Part shown: piece after piece, positions 16,125-24,784 of the stretch | Position numbering within the stretch: position 1 is the first letter of the stretch | Layout: each line of letters begins with the position of its first letter | NCBI GenBank assembly: GCA_964392305.1 | Contig: CAYMPV010000013.1 | Span: 1-64,000, forward strand | Direction of reading: 5' to 3' | From: JACKIC01 sp964392305 | GTDB lineage: Bacteria; Planctomycetota; UBA1135; UBA2386 | Length of the DNA stretch: 64,000 nucleotides | The notes under the pieces: generated by a model | The model's database searches: none | What the model saw: only the letters and a program-made list of their open reading frames with translations | What the model was told of the DNA's origin: nothing | Program-made: the position numbers and the translations under genes

Positions 16125-18292
16125 ACGCCTCGGTTTCGCCGGTCGCGTTGCCTGGCCCGATGGTCTCGGTGGTGGTCGCGATCAGCGGCCCCGAAGCGCA
16201 TCCGCGCCCGTTGGTCGAGGGCATCGGCGCTGCGCTGTTGCGCGGCGGCTACCGCTGCGAATTCGTGTTCGTGCTCGACGGTCCGGTCGGCCGGCTCGAG
16301 ACCGAACTGCGCGATCTGGAGCGCGACTGGCCGCTGCGCATCGTGCAGCTGCAGGGCGGTGGCCTCGGCGAGTCGATCGCCTTGTCGGCCGGCGTGGCCA
16401 AAGCCGGCGGCGACTACATCCTGAACGTGCCGCCCTACCTGCAACTCGAGCCCGAAGAGGTCACCAAGGTGATCGCCGCGCTCGAAGCCGGCGCCGACTG
16501 CGTTGCGACCTGGCGTCGCGCCCGCATCGATCCGTGGCTCAACCAGCTGCAGTCGCGGCTGTTCAACTGGGCCCTGCGGATGATCATGAAGACCTCGTTC
16601 CACGATCTGAACTCGGGCACGCGCGGCTTCCGCCGGCAGGTGCTCGAGGAGGTCGCGGTCTACGGCGAGCTGTACCGCTTCCTGCCCGTGATGGCGCAGC
16701 GGCAGGGTTTCAAGGTGGTGGAGGTCGAGGTCCGGCACCGCGAGGAGAAGGGGCGCGCCGGTTTCTACGGCATCGGCGTCTACCTGCGCCGCGTGCTCGA
16801 CATCCTCGCGATCTCGTTCCTGACGCGGTTCACGCAGCGACCGCTGCGGTTCTTCGGCTACCTGGGGTTCCTGGCGTCGCTGGCGGGCGTGCTGATGGCG
16901 GCGTGGCCGATCTACGAGAAGCTGGTGCCGCCGTACCTGAGCCTCACCGACCGGCCGTTGTTCGTCGTCGGCGCGATCCTGGCCGCGTTCGGCGTGCAGA
17001 TGATCGGGTTCGGCCTGATCGGCGAGATCATCATCTTCACGCAGGCGCCGAACCTGCGCGACTACAAGGTCGACGAGATCGTCGAAGGCGGCGCGACGGC
17101 CGCCCACGCCGTCGGCGGTGTGGCCCACGGCGAAGGTTCGCGACGCGAAGTTGTCAGCGACGCCGGCGGTGATTCCGGCAATGCGACCGGCAATGGTCCT
17201 GGCACCGTCACCGTCGAGGAGTCGCCGCCGCACGTGCGGGAACTGCTGCCCGGCGAAGACGCGCGTTGGGACGCGTTCGTGAGCCGCCACCCGCAGGGCA
17301 CGTTCTTCCACCTCAGCGGCTGGGCGCGTGTCGTGCAGGAGACCTTCAAGCACAAGCCGTATCCGCTCGTCGTCGAGCAGGGGCGGCGTTGGCTCGGCGT
17401 GCTGCCGATGTTCCTGGTGAAGAGCCCGTTCCTGGGCCGCAACCTGATCAGCCTGCCGTACGCGGTCTACGGCGGCGTGCTCAGCGAGAGCAACGCGGCG
17501 CAGGTCGCGTTGATGGCCCGCGCCGAGGCGCTCGGCAGCGAACTCGGCGTCGGCTACGTCGAGTTGCGGCACCTCGAGGCGCGCAGCACCGAGCATCCGC
17601 GTTCGGATCTGTACGTGACCTTCCGTTGCGAACTGCCCGACGATCCGGCGCAGGTGATGGCGCGCATCCCCAAGAAGGCGCGCGCCGAGGTGCGTCGCGC
17701 GCGCGCGCCGCTGGCGCCCGCGACCGACAAGGCGCCGCCGTGTTACGGCATCGTGGTGACGCCCGACGGTTCGGTCGACGAACTGTTCGCGCTGTTCGCC
17801 GAGAACAAGCGGCGCCTCGGCTCCCCGACGTTGCCCAAACGCTGGTTCCAGGCGATGGTCGACGAGTTCGGCAAGGCGGTGGTGATCCACCGCGCCGTCG
17901 ATCCGAGCGGGCGCACGCTCGCCGCGGTGATGAGCTTCTGCTTCCGCGACACGGTCTACGCCTACTACTCGGGTTCGCTGACCGGCATCAACGACACCGG
18001 CGTCAACAACCTGATCTACTGCGCGATCATGGAGTGGGCGGTCGAGCAGGGGTACACGCGTTTCGACTTCGGCCGCAGCCGCGTCGATTCGGGCCCGGCG
18101 AAGTTCAAGAAGAACATGGGGTTCGCCGCCGAACCGCTGCACTACGAGTACCTGCTGCTCGGCGACGGCGCCAAGTTGCCGGAGTTCCACCCCAGCAATC
18201 CGCGCCTGGCGCTGCCGCGCCGGTTGTGGTCGCGCCTGCCGATGCCGATGGCGAACTTGCTCGGTGCGCGCTTCTCGCGTTACCTTCCCTGA
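16121..18292 (+). CDS. Fusion of a GT2-like membrane domain and a FemAB-like domain
   Basis: A 723-residue protein. Residues 1-325 follow the polyprenyl-phosphate GT2 plan, with two membrane segments (about 240-265 and 285-310), but the donor motif is broken: FVDDGS reads FVLDGP and the DxD region reads ILNVPPYLQLEP (residues 100-111). After a Gly/Ser-rich linker (325-370), residues 372-723 resemble FemAB/GNAT-fold proteins of exopolysaccharide loci: GTFFHLSGWARVVQETF, RSDLYVTFRCELPDDP, and the C-terminal FDFGRSRVDSGPAKFKKNMG. The FemAB part likely transfers an acyl or aminoacyl group; the GT2 part may only bind lipid or partner. The upstream GT2 could supply the missing catalysis. Confidence 0.85.
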   Translation: MNASVSPVALPGPMVSVVVAISGPEAHPRPLVEGIGAALLRGGYRCEFVFVLDGPVGRLETELRDLERDWPLRIVQLQGGGLGESIALSAGVAKAGGDYILNVPPYLQLEPEEVTKVIAALEAGADCVATWRRARIDPWLNQLQSRLFNWALRMIMKTSFHDLNSGTRGFRRQVLEEVAVYGELYRFLPVMAQRQGFKVVEVEVRHREEKGRAGFYGIGVYLRRVLDILAISFLTRFTQRPLRFFGYLGFLASLAGVLMAAWPIYEKLVPPYLSLTDRPLFVVGAILAAFGVQMIGFGLIGEIIIFTQAPNLRDYKVDEIVEGGATAAHAVGGVAHGEGSRREVVSDAGGDSGNATGNGPGTVTVEESPPHVRELLPGEDARWDAFVSRHPQGTFFHLSGWARVVQETFKHKPYPLVVEQGRRWLGVLPMFLVKSPFLGRNLISLPYAVYGGVLSESNAAQVALMARAEALGSELGVGYVELRHLEARSTEHPRSDLYVTFRCELPDDPAQVMARIPKKARAEVRRARAPLAPATDKAPPCYGIVVTPDGSVDELFALFAENKRRLGSPTLPKRWFQAMVDEFGKAVVIHRAVDPSGRTLAAVMSFCFRDTVYAYYSGSLTGINDTGVNNLIYCAIMEWAVEQGYTRFDFGRSRVDSGPAKFKKNMGFAAEPLHYEYLLLGDGAKLPEFHPSNPRLALPRRLWSRLPMPMANLLGARFSRYLP

Positions 18293-18297
18293 CCGCC

Positions 18298-18579
18298 ATG
18301 ACCGCCGCGAAACCTCCTGCGCCTCCCAGCCGGCCGTCGCGCCCGCTCGAGACCGGACCGATGAACGTCGAGCACACGAAGTGGTCGCCGGGTTTGATCG
18401 GCTTCTACCTGAGCTGCGCCGGTGTCGCGCTCGGGGCGACGTTCGCCGCGTCGGGGCACTTCTTCTTCGGCAACGACGCCTGGCTGGTGGTCGGCGGCCT
18501 GCTGTCCGGCGTCAGCTGCTTCACCTGCTACTACTCGCTGCGCGCGGCGCGCCGGGCGCCGGGCTCAGGCGCCGACTAG
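18298..18579 (+). CDS. Small two-segment membrane protein
   Basis: A 93-residue protein with a Pro/Ala-rich N-terminus and two hydrophobic segments (about residues 31-52 and 58-80), ending in a basic tail. I recognise no family. It begins five bases after the GT2-FemAB stop, so it is probably the third gene of that operon. Its end overlaps the convergent gmhB end. Confidence 0.6.
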   Translation: MTAAKPPAPPSRPSRPLETGPMNVEHTKWSPGLIGFYLSCAGVALGATFAASGHFFFGNDAWLVVGGLLSGVSCFTCYYSLRAARRAPGSGAD

Positions 18580-19155
18580 CCAGTCGACGGCCGCCGCGAG
18601 GTCCGCTGCGGCATGGTCGGGTTCGAACCCCGCTGCGCGCATCAGCGCCAGCTGTTCCTCGGCCGGCTTGCCCGAGTGCAAATGGATCGTGGTCAGCGGC
18701 AGGTCGCGGCCCATCACCAGATCGCGGGCGCTGTCGCCGATCAGCACGCCGCCTGCGAAGTCGAGCCCGAGCAGCTCCCGGGCCTGGTGCAACAGCCCGG
18801 CCGCCGGCTTGCGGCAGTCGCAGACGTGGCCGTAGCCGTGGCCACCTTCGGGCAGGTGCGGGCAGTGCAGGTAGGCGCGCGGCAGTCGGTGCAGACGTTC
18901 GTGCAGCACCGCGTGGATGCGGGCCAGGTCGGCTTCGGTGTAGAGGCCGCGCGCGATGCCGCTCTGGTTGGTGACGACGACGATCTCGAAGCCACCGGCC
19001 GCGAGTCGCTGCACGGCCTGTAGCACCTTGGGCAACACGACGAGTTGGTCGGGGGTGCTGACGAAGCTGACTTCGGCGTTCAGGGTGCCGTCGCGATCGA
19101 GGAACGCGACTCGCCTCCTGGCCGGCGCCTGCTTCACGGCAGACGCGTGACTCAC
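18565..19155 (-). CDS. gmhB: D-glycero-D-manno-heptose-1,7-bisphosphate 7-phosphatase
   Basis: A 196-residue HAD-family phosphatase of ADP-heptose synthesis for LPS core or S-layer glycans. HAD motif I is FLDRDGTLN, motif II is VVTNQSGIARG, and the later motif is VLIGDSARDL. The zinc-binding loop typical of GmhB is present (CPHLPEGGHGYGHVCDCRKP: Cys, His, Cys, Cys). The start is a GTG that overlaps the TGA of the upstream PEGA gene (GTGA). It supports a Gram-negative-type envelope. Confidence 0.92.
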   Translation of the reverse strand: MSHASAVKQAPARRRVAFLDRDGTLNAEVSFVSTPDQLVVLPKVLQAVQRLAAGGFEIVVVTNQSGIARGLYTEADLARIHAVLHERLHRLPRAYLHCPHLPEGGHGYGHVCDCRKPAAGLLHQARELLGLDFAGGVLIGDSARDLVMGRDLPLTTIHLHSGKPAEEQLALMRAAGFEPDHAAADLAAAVDWLVGA

Positions 19156-19619
19156 GGCTGGCGCAACGGCGCGCTGCCGCGGCCCTGCTGCAGCAGTTCG
19201 AAGCCGAGCAGTGGCTCGTCTTCACCGTAGAGCTTGCAATGCAGCTCGCCGGGCACGATCGCGGCGCGCACGGCGAACGGGAACACGAAGTCGCCGGCGG
19301 TCCAGAACAGGGGCAACGGCGGCAGCGCGTCTTCGTAGGCGCCGTCGATCCACTTCGAGGTGTAGGTCTCGGTGTACTGCACCAGCAGCCGGCGCTCGGC
19401 GCGATAGCCCTTCTTCTCGAGCCGGATCTCGTGGTTGCCGCCGAGGATGTCGCCCACCGACAGATTCGCGGGCGTGGTCAGGCCGGTGTCGACGTCGTCG
19501 ACCAGGATCCGGGCGCCCAGCGGGTCGCTCGTCACCAGCACGTATTCCTCGTTGTGGAACCACGTGCAGCTGCTGCACAAGGCCAGCAGGGCGACGGTCG
19601 AGAGCGCGCGCATCGGCAT
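19152..19619 (-). CDS. PEGA-domain lipoprotein
   Basis: A 155-residue lipoprotein. The signal MPMRALSTVALLALCSSC has lipobox CSSC with Cys18 as the anchor. Residues 25-75 form a PEGA-type domain: VLVTSDPLGARILVDDVDTG and GNHEIRLEKKGY, as found in surface-exposed proteins. The C-terminal part has no recognised domain. A second ATG two codons later is possible. It is coupled to gmhB by a GTGA overlap and divergent from the next gene. Confidence 0.82.
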   Translation of the reverse strand: MPMRALSTVALLALCSSCTWFHNEEYVLVTSDPLGARILVDDVDTGLTTPANLSVGDILGGNHEIRLEKKGYRAERRLLVQYTETYTSKWIDGAYEDALPPLPLFWTAGDFVFPFAVRAAIVPGELHCKLYGEDEPLLGFELLQQGRGSAPLRQP

Positions 19620-19837
19620 GGTCGAAGATCCTATCGGCTGCCAACGGTCCGGTCGCGCAGCAGCTCGGGCCAGGCGCGGGTCGCGGCCGCCGGTGAGCGC
19701 GCGAAAGACCGCTCGCCTTTGGTCGAGAATCCGGTAGCATCGTGCCCTGTCAACGTCTGCCGGTCGCAGGGCGGTCATCCCGGCGAGCCACTCCGGTCGG
19801 CGCACCACGAGCCCAGGGCGGGCTCCTCGGAGGTCAC

Positions 19838-21034
19838 ATGGTCGTTCGAAACATCTGGCGAGCCGCCGCGGTCACGGCGCCTCGTCTCGCCGCGGCGCGC
19901 GCCGCGACTCTGCTCTTCGTCGTTGCCCTGGGGGCGCTGCAACTGCAGGCGCAAGAACCGGGCAAGGAGGCTCCGGCCGTGCCGGTCGATGCCAGCGCGG
20001 TCAAGGCTGCCGACGTGCAACTCGGGCGCATCGTCGCCGACAAGGTGCAGCTGCGCTGCTGGCCGAGCCAGGTGGCGACGCCGCCGGTGTTCGAGGACGA
20101 ACTGGTCAAGGACGAGGTCGTCAACGTCGGTGCGGTCGAGGGCGGGTTCCGCCAGGTGATCTTGCCGCTGGGTCCCGTCGGTTACGTCAGCAAGAAGTTC
20201 ACCGTGACCTCGGCGGAGGGCGCGGTCGTCACCAAGGGCAACGGCGTGTCGTTCCGCTATCGGGCGCGCAGCAGCGAAGCGCCCGTCGACTACCTGTCCG
20301 ACGCCACCCCGCTGGCGATCGTCGGCGAAGACGGCGACTGGTGGCGCGCGCGCGCGGCCGGCGTCAAGGCGTGGTTGCCCGAGGCCGAGGTGCAGCTGTT
20401 GACGGCGCCGAGCGCCGCCGATCGCGCCGCGCTGGCCAGGTCGGCGACGAAGTACCAGGCCGAGGTGCAGGCGCGCCTCGACGCGATCGCGCAGCAGGCC
20501 AAGGTCGCGCAGCAGAACGAAGCCGACCTCGCCGCCGTCAAGGTGGTCGAGGATGCCTTCGCGGCCGAGATCGCCAAGCCGGCGACCGAGCAGAAGTTCG
20601 AGCCCCTGACGATCGCGCTCGACAAGTTGACGGCGACGCTGAGCGAGGAGTCGGCGGCGCGCCCGGCGATCGCCGCACTGAGCAAGCGCATCGAGACGCA
20701 GCGCTGGATCGCCGAAGCCCTGGTCCTGCAGCAGGACAAGCCGGTGCCGGCCACCGACGTGCAGCCCGTGGTGCAGCCCAAGGACCAGCTGGACCGGTTC
20801 CAGTCGATCGGTTGGCTGCGTTACGAGTCGAGCTTCGGCGCGCCCGGGACCTACTTCCTCGAGAAGGGCGGCAAGCGCCTGCACATCGTCACCTGCGCCA
20901 GCGGGCGGTACGACCTGGCCCTGTTCTTGGACCGCGAGGTCGGGCTGATCGGCCCGCGGCGGCGACCGGACGCCGCGGGGGTCAGCACCTTCGACGTCGA
21001 ACGCATCGAAGTGTTGGGTGTGCCGAAGCGATGA
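19838..21034 (+). CDS. Secreted protein with SH3-like repeats and a helical middle
   Basis: A 398-residue protein with an N-terminal signal or anchor (about residues 20-35, LLFVVALGALQL). Two bacterial SH3-like segments follow: LRCWPSQVATPPVFEDELV...GYVSKKF (about 65-115), and VSFRYRARSSEA...DYLSDATPLAIVGEDGDWWRARA. A long Ala/Gln-rich helix comes after, then a C-terminal beta domain. The start is the ATG at 19838 with GGAGG four bases before it. Such SH3 domains often bind peptidoglycan, but the role here is unknown. It stands alone, divergent from the PEGA gene. Confidence 0.78.
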   Translation: MVVRNIWRAAAVTAPRLAAARAATLLFVVALGALQLQAQEPGKEAPAVPVDASAVKAADVQLGRIVADKVQLRCWPSQVATPPVFEDELVKDEVVNVGAVEGGFRQVILPLGPVGYVSKKFTVTSAEGAVVTKGNGVSFRYRARSSEAPVDYLSDATPLAIVGEDGDWWRARAAGVKAWLPEAEVQLLTAPSAADRAALARSATKYQAEVQARLDAIAQQAKVAQQNEADLAAVKVVEDAFAAEIAKPATEQKFEPLTIALDKLTATLSEESAARPAIAALSKRIETQRWIAEALVLQQDKPVPATDVQPVVQPKDQLDRFQSIGWLRYESSFGAPGTYFLEKGGKRLHIVTCASGRYDLALFLDREVGLIGPRRRPDAAGVSTFDVERIEVLGVPKR

Positions 21035-21188
21035 GTCGCTGATGCCGCGCCAGGACGCGGCATCCACCTGGCGAACAGTTGCGGCGTCGGCGCCTTGTCA
21101 TGGGCCGATGCCGCGTCGCGGAACGGGACCGTAGCCGGGCGGCGCGGATTGCCGAAGGAGGCTGACGAGCCCCTTCGTTCCGCACCGA

Positions 21189-22775
21189 GTGTCCACGACC
21201 GATCACGATCCCGCCGCGCCGCGTCCTGCCTGCCCATCGCGGTGGGCGGTGGTCGTCGCGCTGCTGCTCGTCACGGCGCTTGCGCCCGCGCAGGCGCCGG
21301 CGCCGCCCGGCGCGTCGGTGCCGCATCTGCACTGGCTGCGCGAAGGTGAGGCCCGGCTGCAGCGCGAAGACCCGCTGCTCGCGTGGCAGGCCTTCGAACG
21401 TGCGCTCGCCGAAGGCGCCGCCTCGGCCGCCTGCCAACTCGGACTTGGTCGTGTGCACCTGATGCTGGGTCGCGCGGCAGCTGCCGAGCGTCACGCGACG
21501 GCTGCGTTGCTCGCCGATCCCGACAACCAGAGCGGCATGGCCCTGCGGGTCCTGGCCCAGATCCGGGCGCGGGAGTTCGACGCGGCAGCGCGCACCGCGG
21601 GGCAGTTCGTGTTGCGTGTCGACGATCCCGGCGCCGAACTGCTCGCGGCGCGCGGTTCGGCCCTGTTCCGGGTGCAGCGCACCGACGAGGCCGCGACCAC
21701 CTACCAGGTGGTGGTGGGGCTCGATCGCGATCACGCCGAGGCGCACCTGCGCCTGGGCTCGGGGCTGTTGCCGCCGACCGAAGTGCACATCGGCGAGGAT
21801 CTGCGCGCCGCCGTGGCCGCGGCGCGCAGCGGCGAACTGCGGCGCTGCATCACCACGTTGCAGCGCGTCGTGCAGCAGCAGCCGGGCAACCCGGTCGCCC
21901 ACCGGCTGCTCGGCGAGGCGTTGTTCAACCAGCGGTTCGCCACCAGCATGGCCGCGACCGACGAGGCCTTCCGGGACCTCGCCGCCGTCTTGCCCAAACC
22001 AGCGGTTCGTGAGCTGCCGATCGCCGACTTCGTACGCGGTTACGCCGAACTCGACCGGACGCGCGCGGCGGTCGTCGACGGCGCGGTGGCGTTGTTCGCG
22101 TCCCGCCTGCCCAAGTTGATCGCCGTCGGCGGTAGCCACGACCTGCTGCGCGAACTCGACCGCACCACCGACGCGCCGGCGCGCGCCAGCCTGCGCGGTC
22201 GGCGCACGTTCGACGGCCGGGTCTGGGACGACGTGCGTGGCATCGGCGGCCTGACCGCCGCGACCGGCATCGAAGCGCTCGACGAGAGCGCGCAGTTCGG
22301 CTTCGACACCCTCGCCCACGAGCTGGCGCACCAGGTGCACTTCTTCGCCTTCAGTCCGTTGCAGCGCGCCCGCATCAAGGCGCTCTACAACCGCGCACTG
22401 CAGGAGGACACGTGCCTGGACTACTACGCCGCCAGCAACGAGGCCGAGTACTTCGGTCAGGGCGTCGAGGCGTTCCGCAGCCTGGCCAAGCGGCCCGGCG
22501 GCGAGACCACCCACGGGCACACGCGCTTCGAGCTCTACCGCGTCGATCGCGCGCTTCACGACTTCATCGCTGGCCTGATCGACTTCGACCCTCTCTCCGG
22601 CAAGGAACGTCCCGCGGTGCTGCGCGCCGCGCACGCGGTGGCGCTGCGTTGCGGGCGCCCGGCCGATGCGGTCACCGCCGCGCAGATGATGGATGACGGT
22701 CCCGAGCGCGACCGGTTGCTCGAGCTGGCGCTGGCAGCGGTTCGTGAAGCGGAGCAACGGGTCGAGGAGCGCTGA
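21189..22775 (+). CDS. TPR protein with a zinc-peptidase-like domain
   Basis: A 528-residue secreted protein from a GTG at 21189. A signal sequence (VVVALLLVTALAPAQA) is followed by TPR-like repeats (about residues 45-250) and a C-terminal gluzincin-like domain. That domain has HELAH at residues 377-381 and a downstream YYAASNEAEYFGQGVEAF (about 411-428) that would supply the third zinc ligand. The pair of motifs recalls lethal-factor-like (ATLF) and MtfA-type peptidases. The substrate is unknown. Confidence 0.75.
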   Translation: MSTTDHDPAAPRPACPSRWAVVVALLLVTALAPAQAPAPPGASVPHLHWLREGEARLQREDPLLAWQAFERALAEGAASAACQLGLGRVHLMLGRAAAAERHATAALLADPDNQSGMALRVLAQIRAREFDAAARTAGQFVLRVDDPGAELLAARGSALFRVQRTDEAATTYQVVVGLDRDHAEAHLRLGSGLLPPTEVHIGEDLRAAVAAARSGELRRCITTLQRVVQQQPGNPVAHRLLGEALFNQRFATSMAATDEAFRDLAAVLPKPAVRELPIADFVRGYAELDRTRAAVVDGAVALFASRLPKLIAVGGSHDLLRELDRTTDAPARASLRGRRTFDGRVWDDVRGIGGLTAATGIEALDESAQFGFDTLAHELAHQVHFFAFSPLQRARIKALYNRALQEDTCLDYYAASNEAEYFGQGVEAFRSLAKRPGGETTHGHTRFELYRVDRALHDFIAGLIDFDPLSGKERPAVLRAAHAVALRCGRPADAVTAAQMMDDGPERDRLLELALAAVREAEQRVEER

Positions 22776-22819
22776 TCTTTCCCGCGGTTGAGTGTCATCG
22801 CCGGGTGTGTTCGGGGCAC

Positions 22820-23503
22820 ATGGCAGCGATGACCGAACTCGATTTCTACGGGCCGCGCGAACGGATCCTGCAACTCGGTGAGCCGCGGCTCAGCGACGCC
22901 GAGTGTCTGGCGCTGCTGCTGCGCACGGGTGTCAAGGGCGAGGCGGCCGAGCAGATGGGGCAGCGCCTGCTGCGCCGATTCGGTGGCCTGCCGGGGCTGG
23001 CGCTGGCCAGCGTGCGGGAGCTGGCCAAGGAACCCAAGGTCGGTCAGGTGCGGGCCGCGGCGATCGGCGCGGCGTTCGGTCTGGCGCGGCGGCTCGGCGA
23101 GTCGGCGTTGCGTCCCGGGGCGGTCGTGCGGCACAGCGCCGACGTCGCGCGCGTCGTGCGCGACTCGGCGCGCGGCTCACGACGCGAGAGCTTCTTCGCA
23201 GTCCTGCTCGACACGCGGCACCGGGTGCAGGGGCTGCACGTGGTCAGCACCGGCGGACTCGACGGTGCGCCGGTGCATCCGCGCGAGGTGTATGGGCCGG
23301 CGCTGCGCGATGGCGCAGCGGCGATCGTCGTCGCGCACAATCATCCCTCGGGTGATGCCTCGCCGAGCCCCGAGGACCGCGGCGTGACCGGCCGGCTGCG
23401 TGAAGTCGGGGAACTGGTCGGCATCGAGTTGCTCGACCATCTGGTGGTCGGCGCCGAGCGCTACTTCAGCTTCGCCGAGGAGCGCTTCCTGGCGCTGACC
23501 TGA
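22820..23503 (+). CDS. radC: RadC/JAB-domain DNA repair-family protein
   Basis: A protein of 227 residues with an N-terminal helix-hairpin-helix part (RERILQLGEPRLSDAECLAL) and a C-terminal JAB/MPN metalloprotease-fold domain with the signature VVAHNHPSGDASPSPED. The biochemical role of RadC is unsettled. Candidate starts are ATG at 22820 and 22829 and a GTG at 22805; I choose 22820. It is 44 bases after the TPR-peptidase gene and converges with the YHS-like gene. Confidence 0.9.
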   Translation: MAAMTELDFYGPRERILQLGEPRLSDAECLALLLRTGVKGEAAEQMGQRLLRRFGGLPGLALASVRELAKEPKVGQVRAAAIGAAFGLARRLGESALRPGAVVRHSADVARVVRDSARGSRRESFFAVLLDTRHRVQGLHVVSTGGLDGAPVHPREVYGPALRDGAAAIVVAHNHPSGDASPSPEDRGVTGRLREVGELVGIELLDHLVVGAERYFSFAEERFLALT

Positions 23504-23512
23504 ACGGTGTGG

Positions 23513-24622
23513 TCAGCGCGGCCGCGCGAACAGGCTCGGATCGAGCTCGGCATCGACCGTCACGTCGGTGCGCTGTTCGCGGAACGAGGGTGCGGGCGCG
23601 CCATCGAACGAGCCGGAGACACTCCGCGGCACCGACAACCCCGCCACCTCGGTGTAGTCGTCGTAGACCTTGACGACTTCGCCGAACCACAGACCCGGCC
23701 CACGTCCGCGGTATCGCGCCGTGCGCACGCGGCCCTCGGCATCGACGCCGAACGTCGTCAGGCAGTCGTCGAGCCACAGCGAGAATTCCTCGACCTGCAG
23801 CCCGGCGACCTCCCGTTTGCCGAGCGCGGTGACGACCGGCTTGCCGTCGAGCGCGGCGCGCAGTGCGAACGCAGGTTCGCGCAGCAACGTCTCGCGGGCC
23901 TCGCGTCGGGCCACGGCGTGCATGTCGCGCACCTCGGTGTCGCTGACGAAGAAGCCGCTCGTGGCCGTGAACACGCGGTGGAACCGCCAGGTCTTGTCGC
24001 CCTGCATCCAATCGTGATCGCTGCGCACGGTCTGGGGCAGGCGCACCGACAGGCGCCGTTCCTGGCGCGTGTCACCGTCGCTGGAGTTGTGTTGATGGCG
24101 GTAGCTGCGCCACTGCCGCAGGCGCTCGGCGCCGCCGTGGGCGGTGACCGCCGCGGCCAGCAGTTCTGCGCCGCGCGCCAGCGCCTCGGCGTCGCCGGAC
24201 GGCGCGGGGGCGGGTTCCGGCAGGAACTGGGCGGCGCGTTTGGCGAAGCCGTCGCGGCAGGCGTTACTGGCGAAGATGTAGATGCGCTGCTCGTGCACCA
24301 GCCAGCGGTCGTCGTCGCCGACACCGCTCAGCGGTCCCATGCGTGCGCACGCGCCGCCCCACTGGATCGCGTAGCGTTCCGGATCGGCGCGGAACGTCGC
24401 CTGGCTGGCGGCGGTGGCGAAGCGATAGGTGTAGGCGCCGTGGGTGAGCTGCAGCGTGGCCTGTCCGGCCTGTTCCTCACCGCGGCACAGGGCCACCGGG
24501 TCCAGGCCGCGCAAGGCCGGTCGCACGCCGGTTTCGGGTTCCTGGCCCGGCGTGACCGGGCCGAACAAGGTGGTGACGAAGACCAGGCAGAGGCGCTGCC
24601 AACGCAGGGAGTGATGGTTCAT
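23513..24622 (-). CDS. Secreted protein with two YHS-like motifs
   Basis: A 369-residue protein with a signal sequence (RLCLVFVTTLFGPVTPGQ). Residues 35-130 hold two degenerate YHS-type motifs: LDPVALCRG...YTYRFATAASQATFRADPERYA, and RIYIFASNACRDGFAKRAAQF. The rest is a beta-rich domain that may resemble lipoprotein-carrier folds. YHS domains often bind metal or heme in copper and mercury proteins, but only a few Cys remain here, so binding is uncertain. The start is the ATG before NHHSLRWQ. Confidence 0.72.
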   Translation of the reverse strand: MNHHSLRWQRLCLVFVTTLFGPVTPGQEPETGVRPALRGLDPVALCRGEEQAGQATLQLTHGAYTYRFATAASQATFRADPERYAIQWGGACARMGPLSGVGDDDRWLVHEQRIYIFASNACRDGFAKRAAQFLPEPAPAPSGDAEALARGAELLAAAVTAHGGAERLRQWRSYRHQHNSSDGDTRQERRLSVRLPQTVRSDHDWMQGDKTWRFHRVFTATSGFFVSDTEVRDMHAVARREARETLLREPAFALRAALDGKPVVTALGKREVAGLQVEEFSLWLDDCLTTFGVDAEGRVRTARYRGRGPGLWFGEVVKVYDDYTEVAGLSVPRSVSGSFDGAPAPSFREQRTDVTVDAELDPSLFARPR

Positions 24623-24784
24623 GGCTTGTCCTGGCGGACGAGTGAGGGGCGCCACAATCGACAACGGCGTGCCTCGTTCTGCATGGGATCGAGGCGGCGG
24701 CGCTTACGCAAGGCCGCGTTGGGCCTGGCCATCGTCATGGCGGAGTTCCCGGCTACACTTCCCGACCTGCTCCGGATCCGCCAC

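Noticed and set aside
15974..18190. 738-codon open frame on the minus strand
   Set aside because: It lies wholly antisense to the GT2 and GT2-FemAB genes, has the Arg/His/Ala/Gln-rich make-up of high-GC shadow frames, and matches no family.
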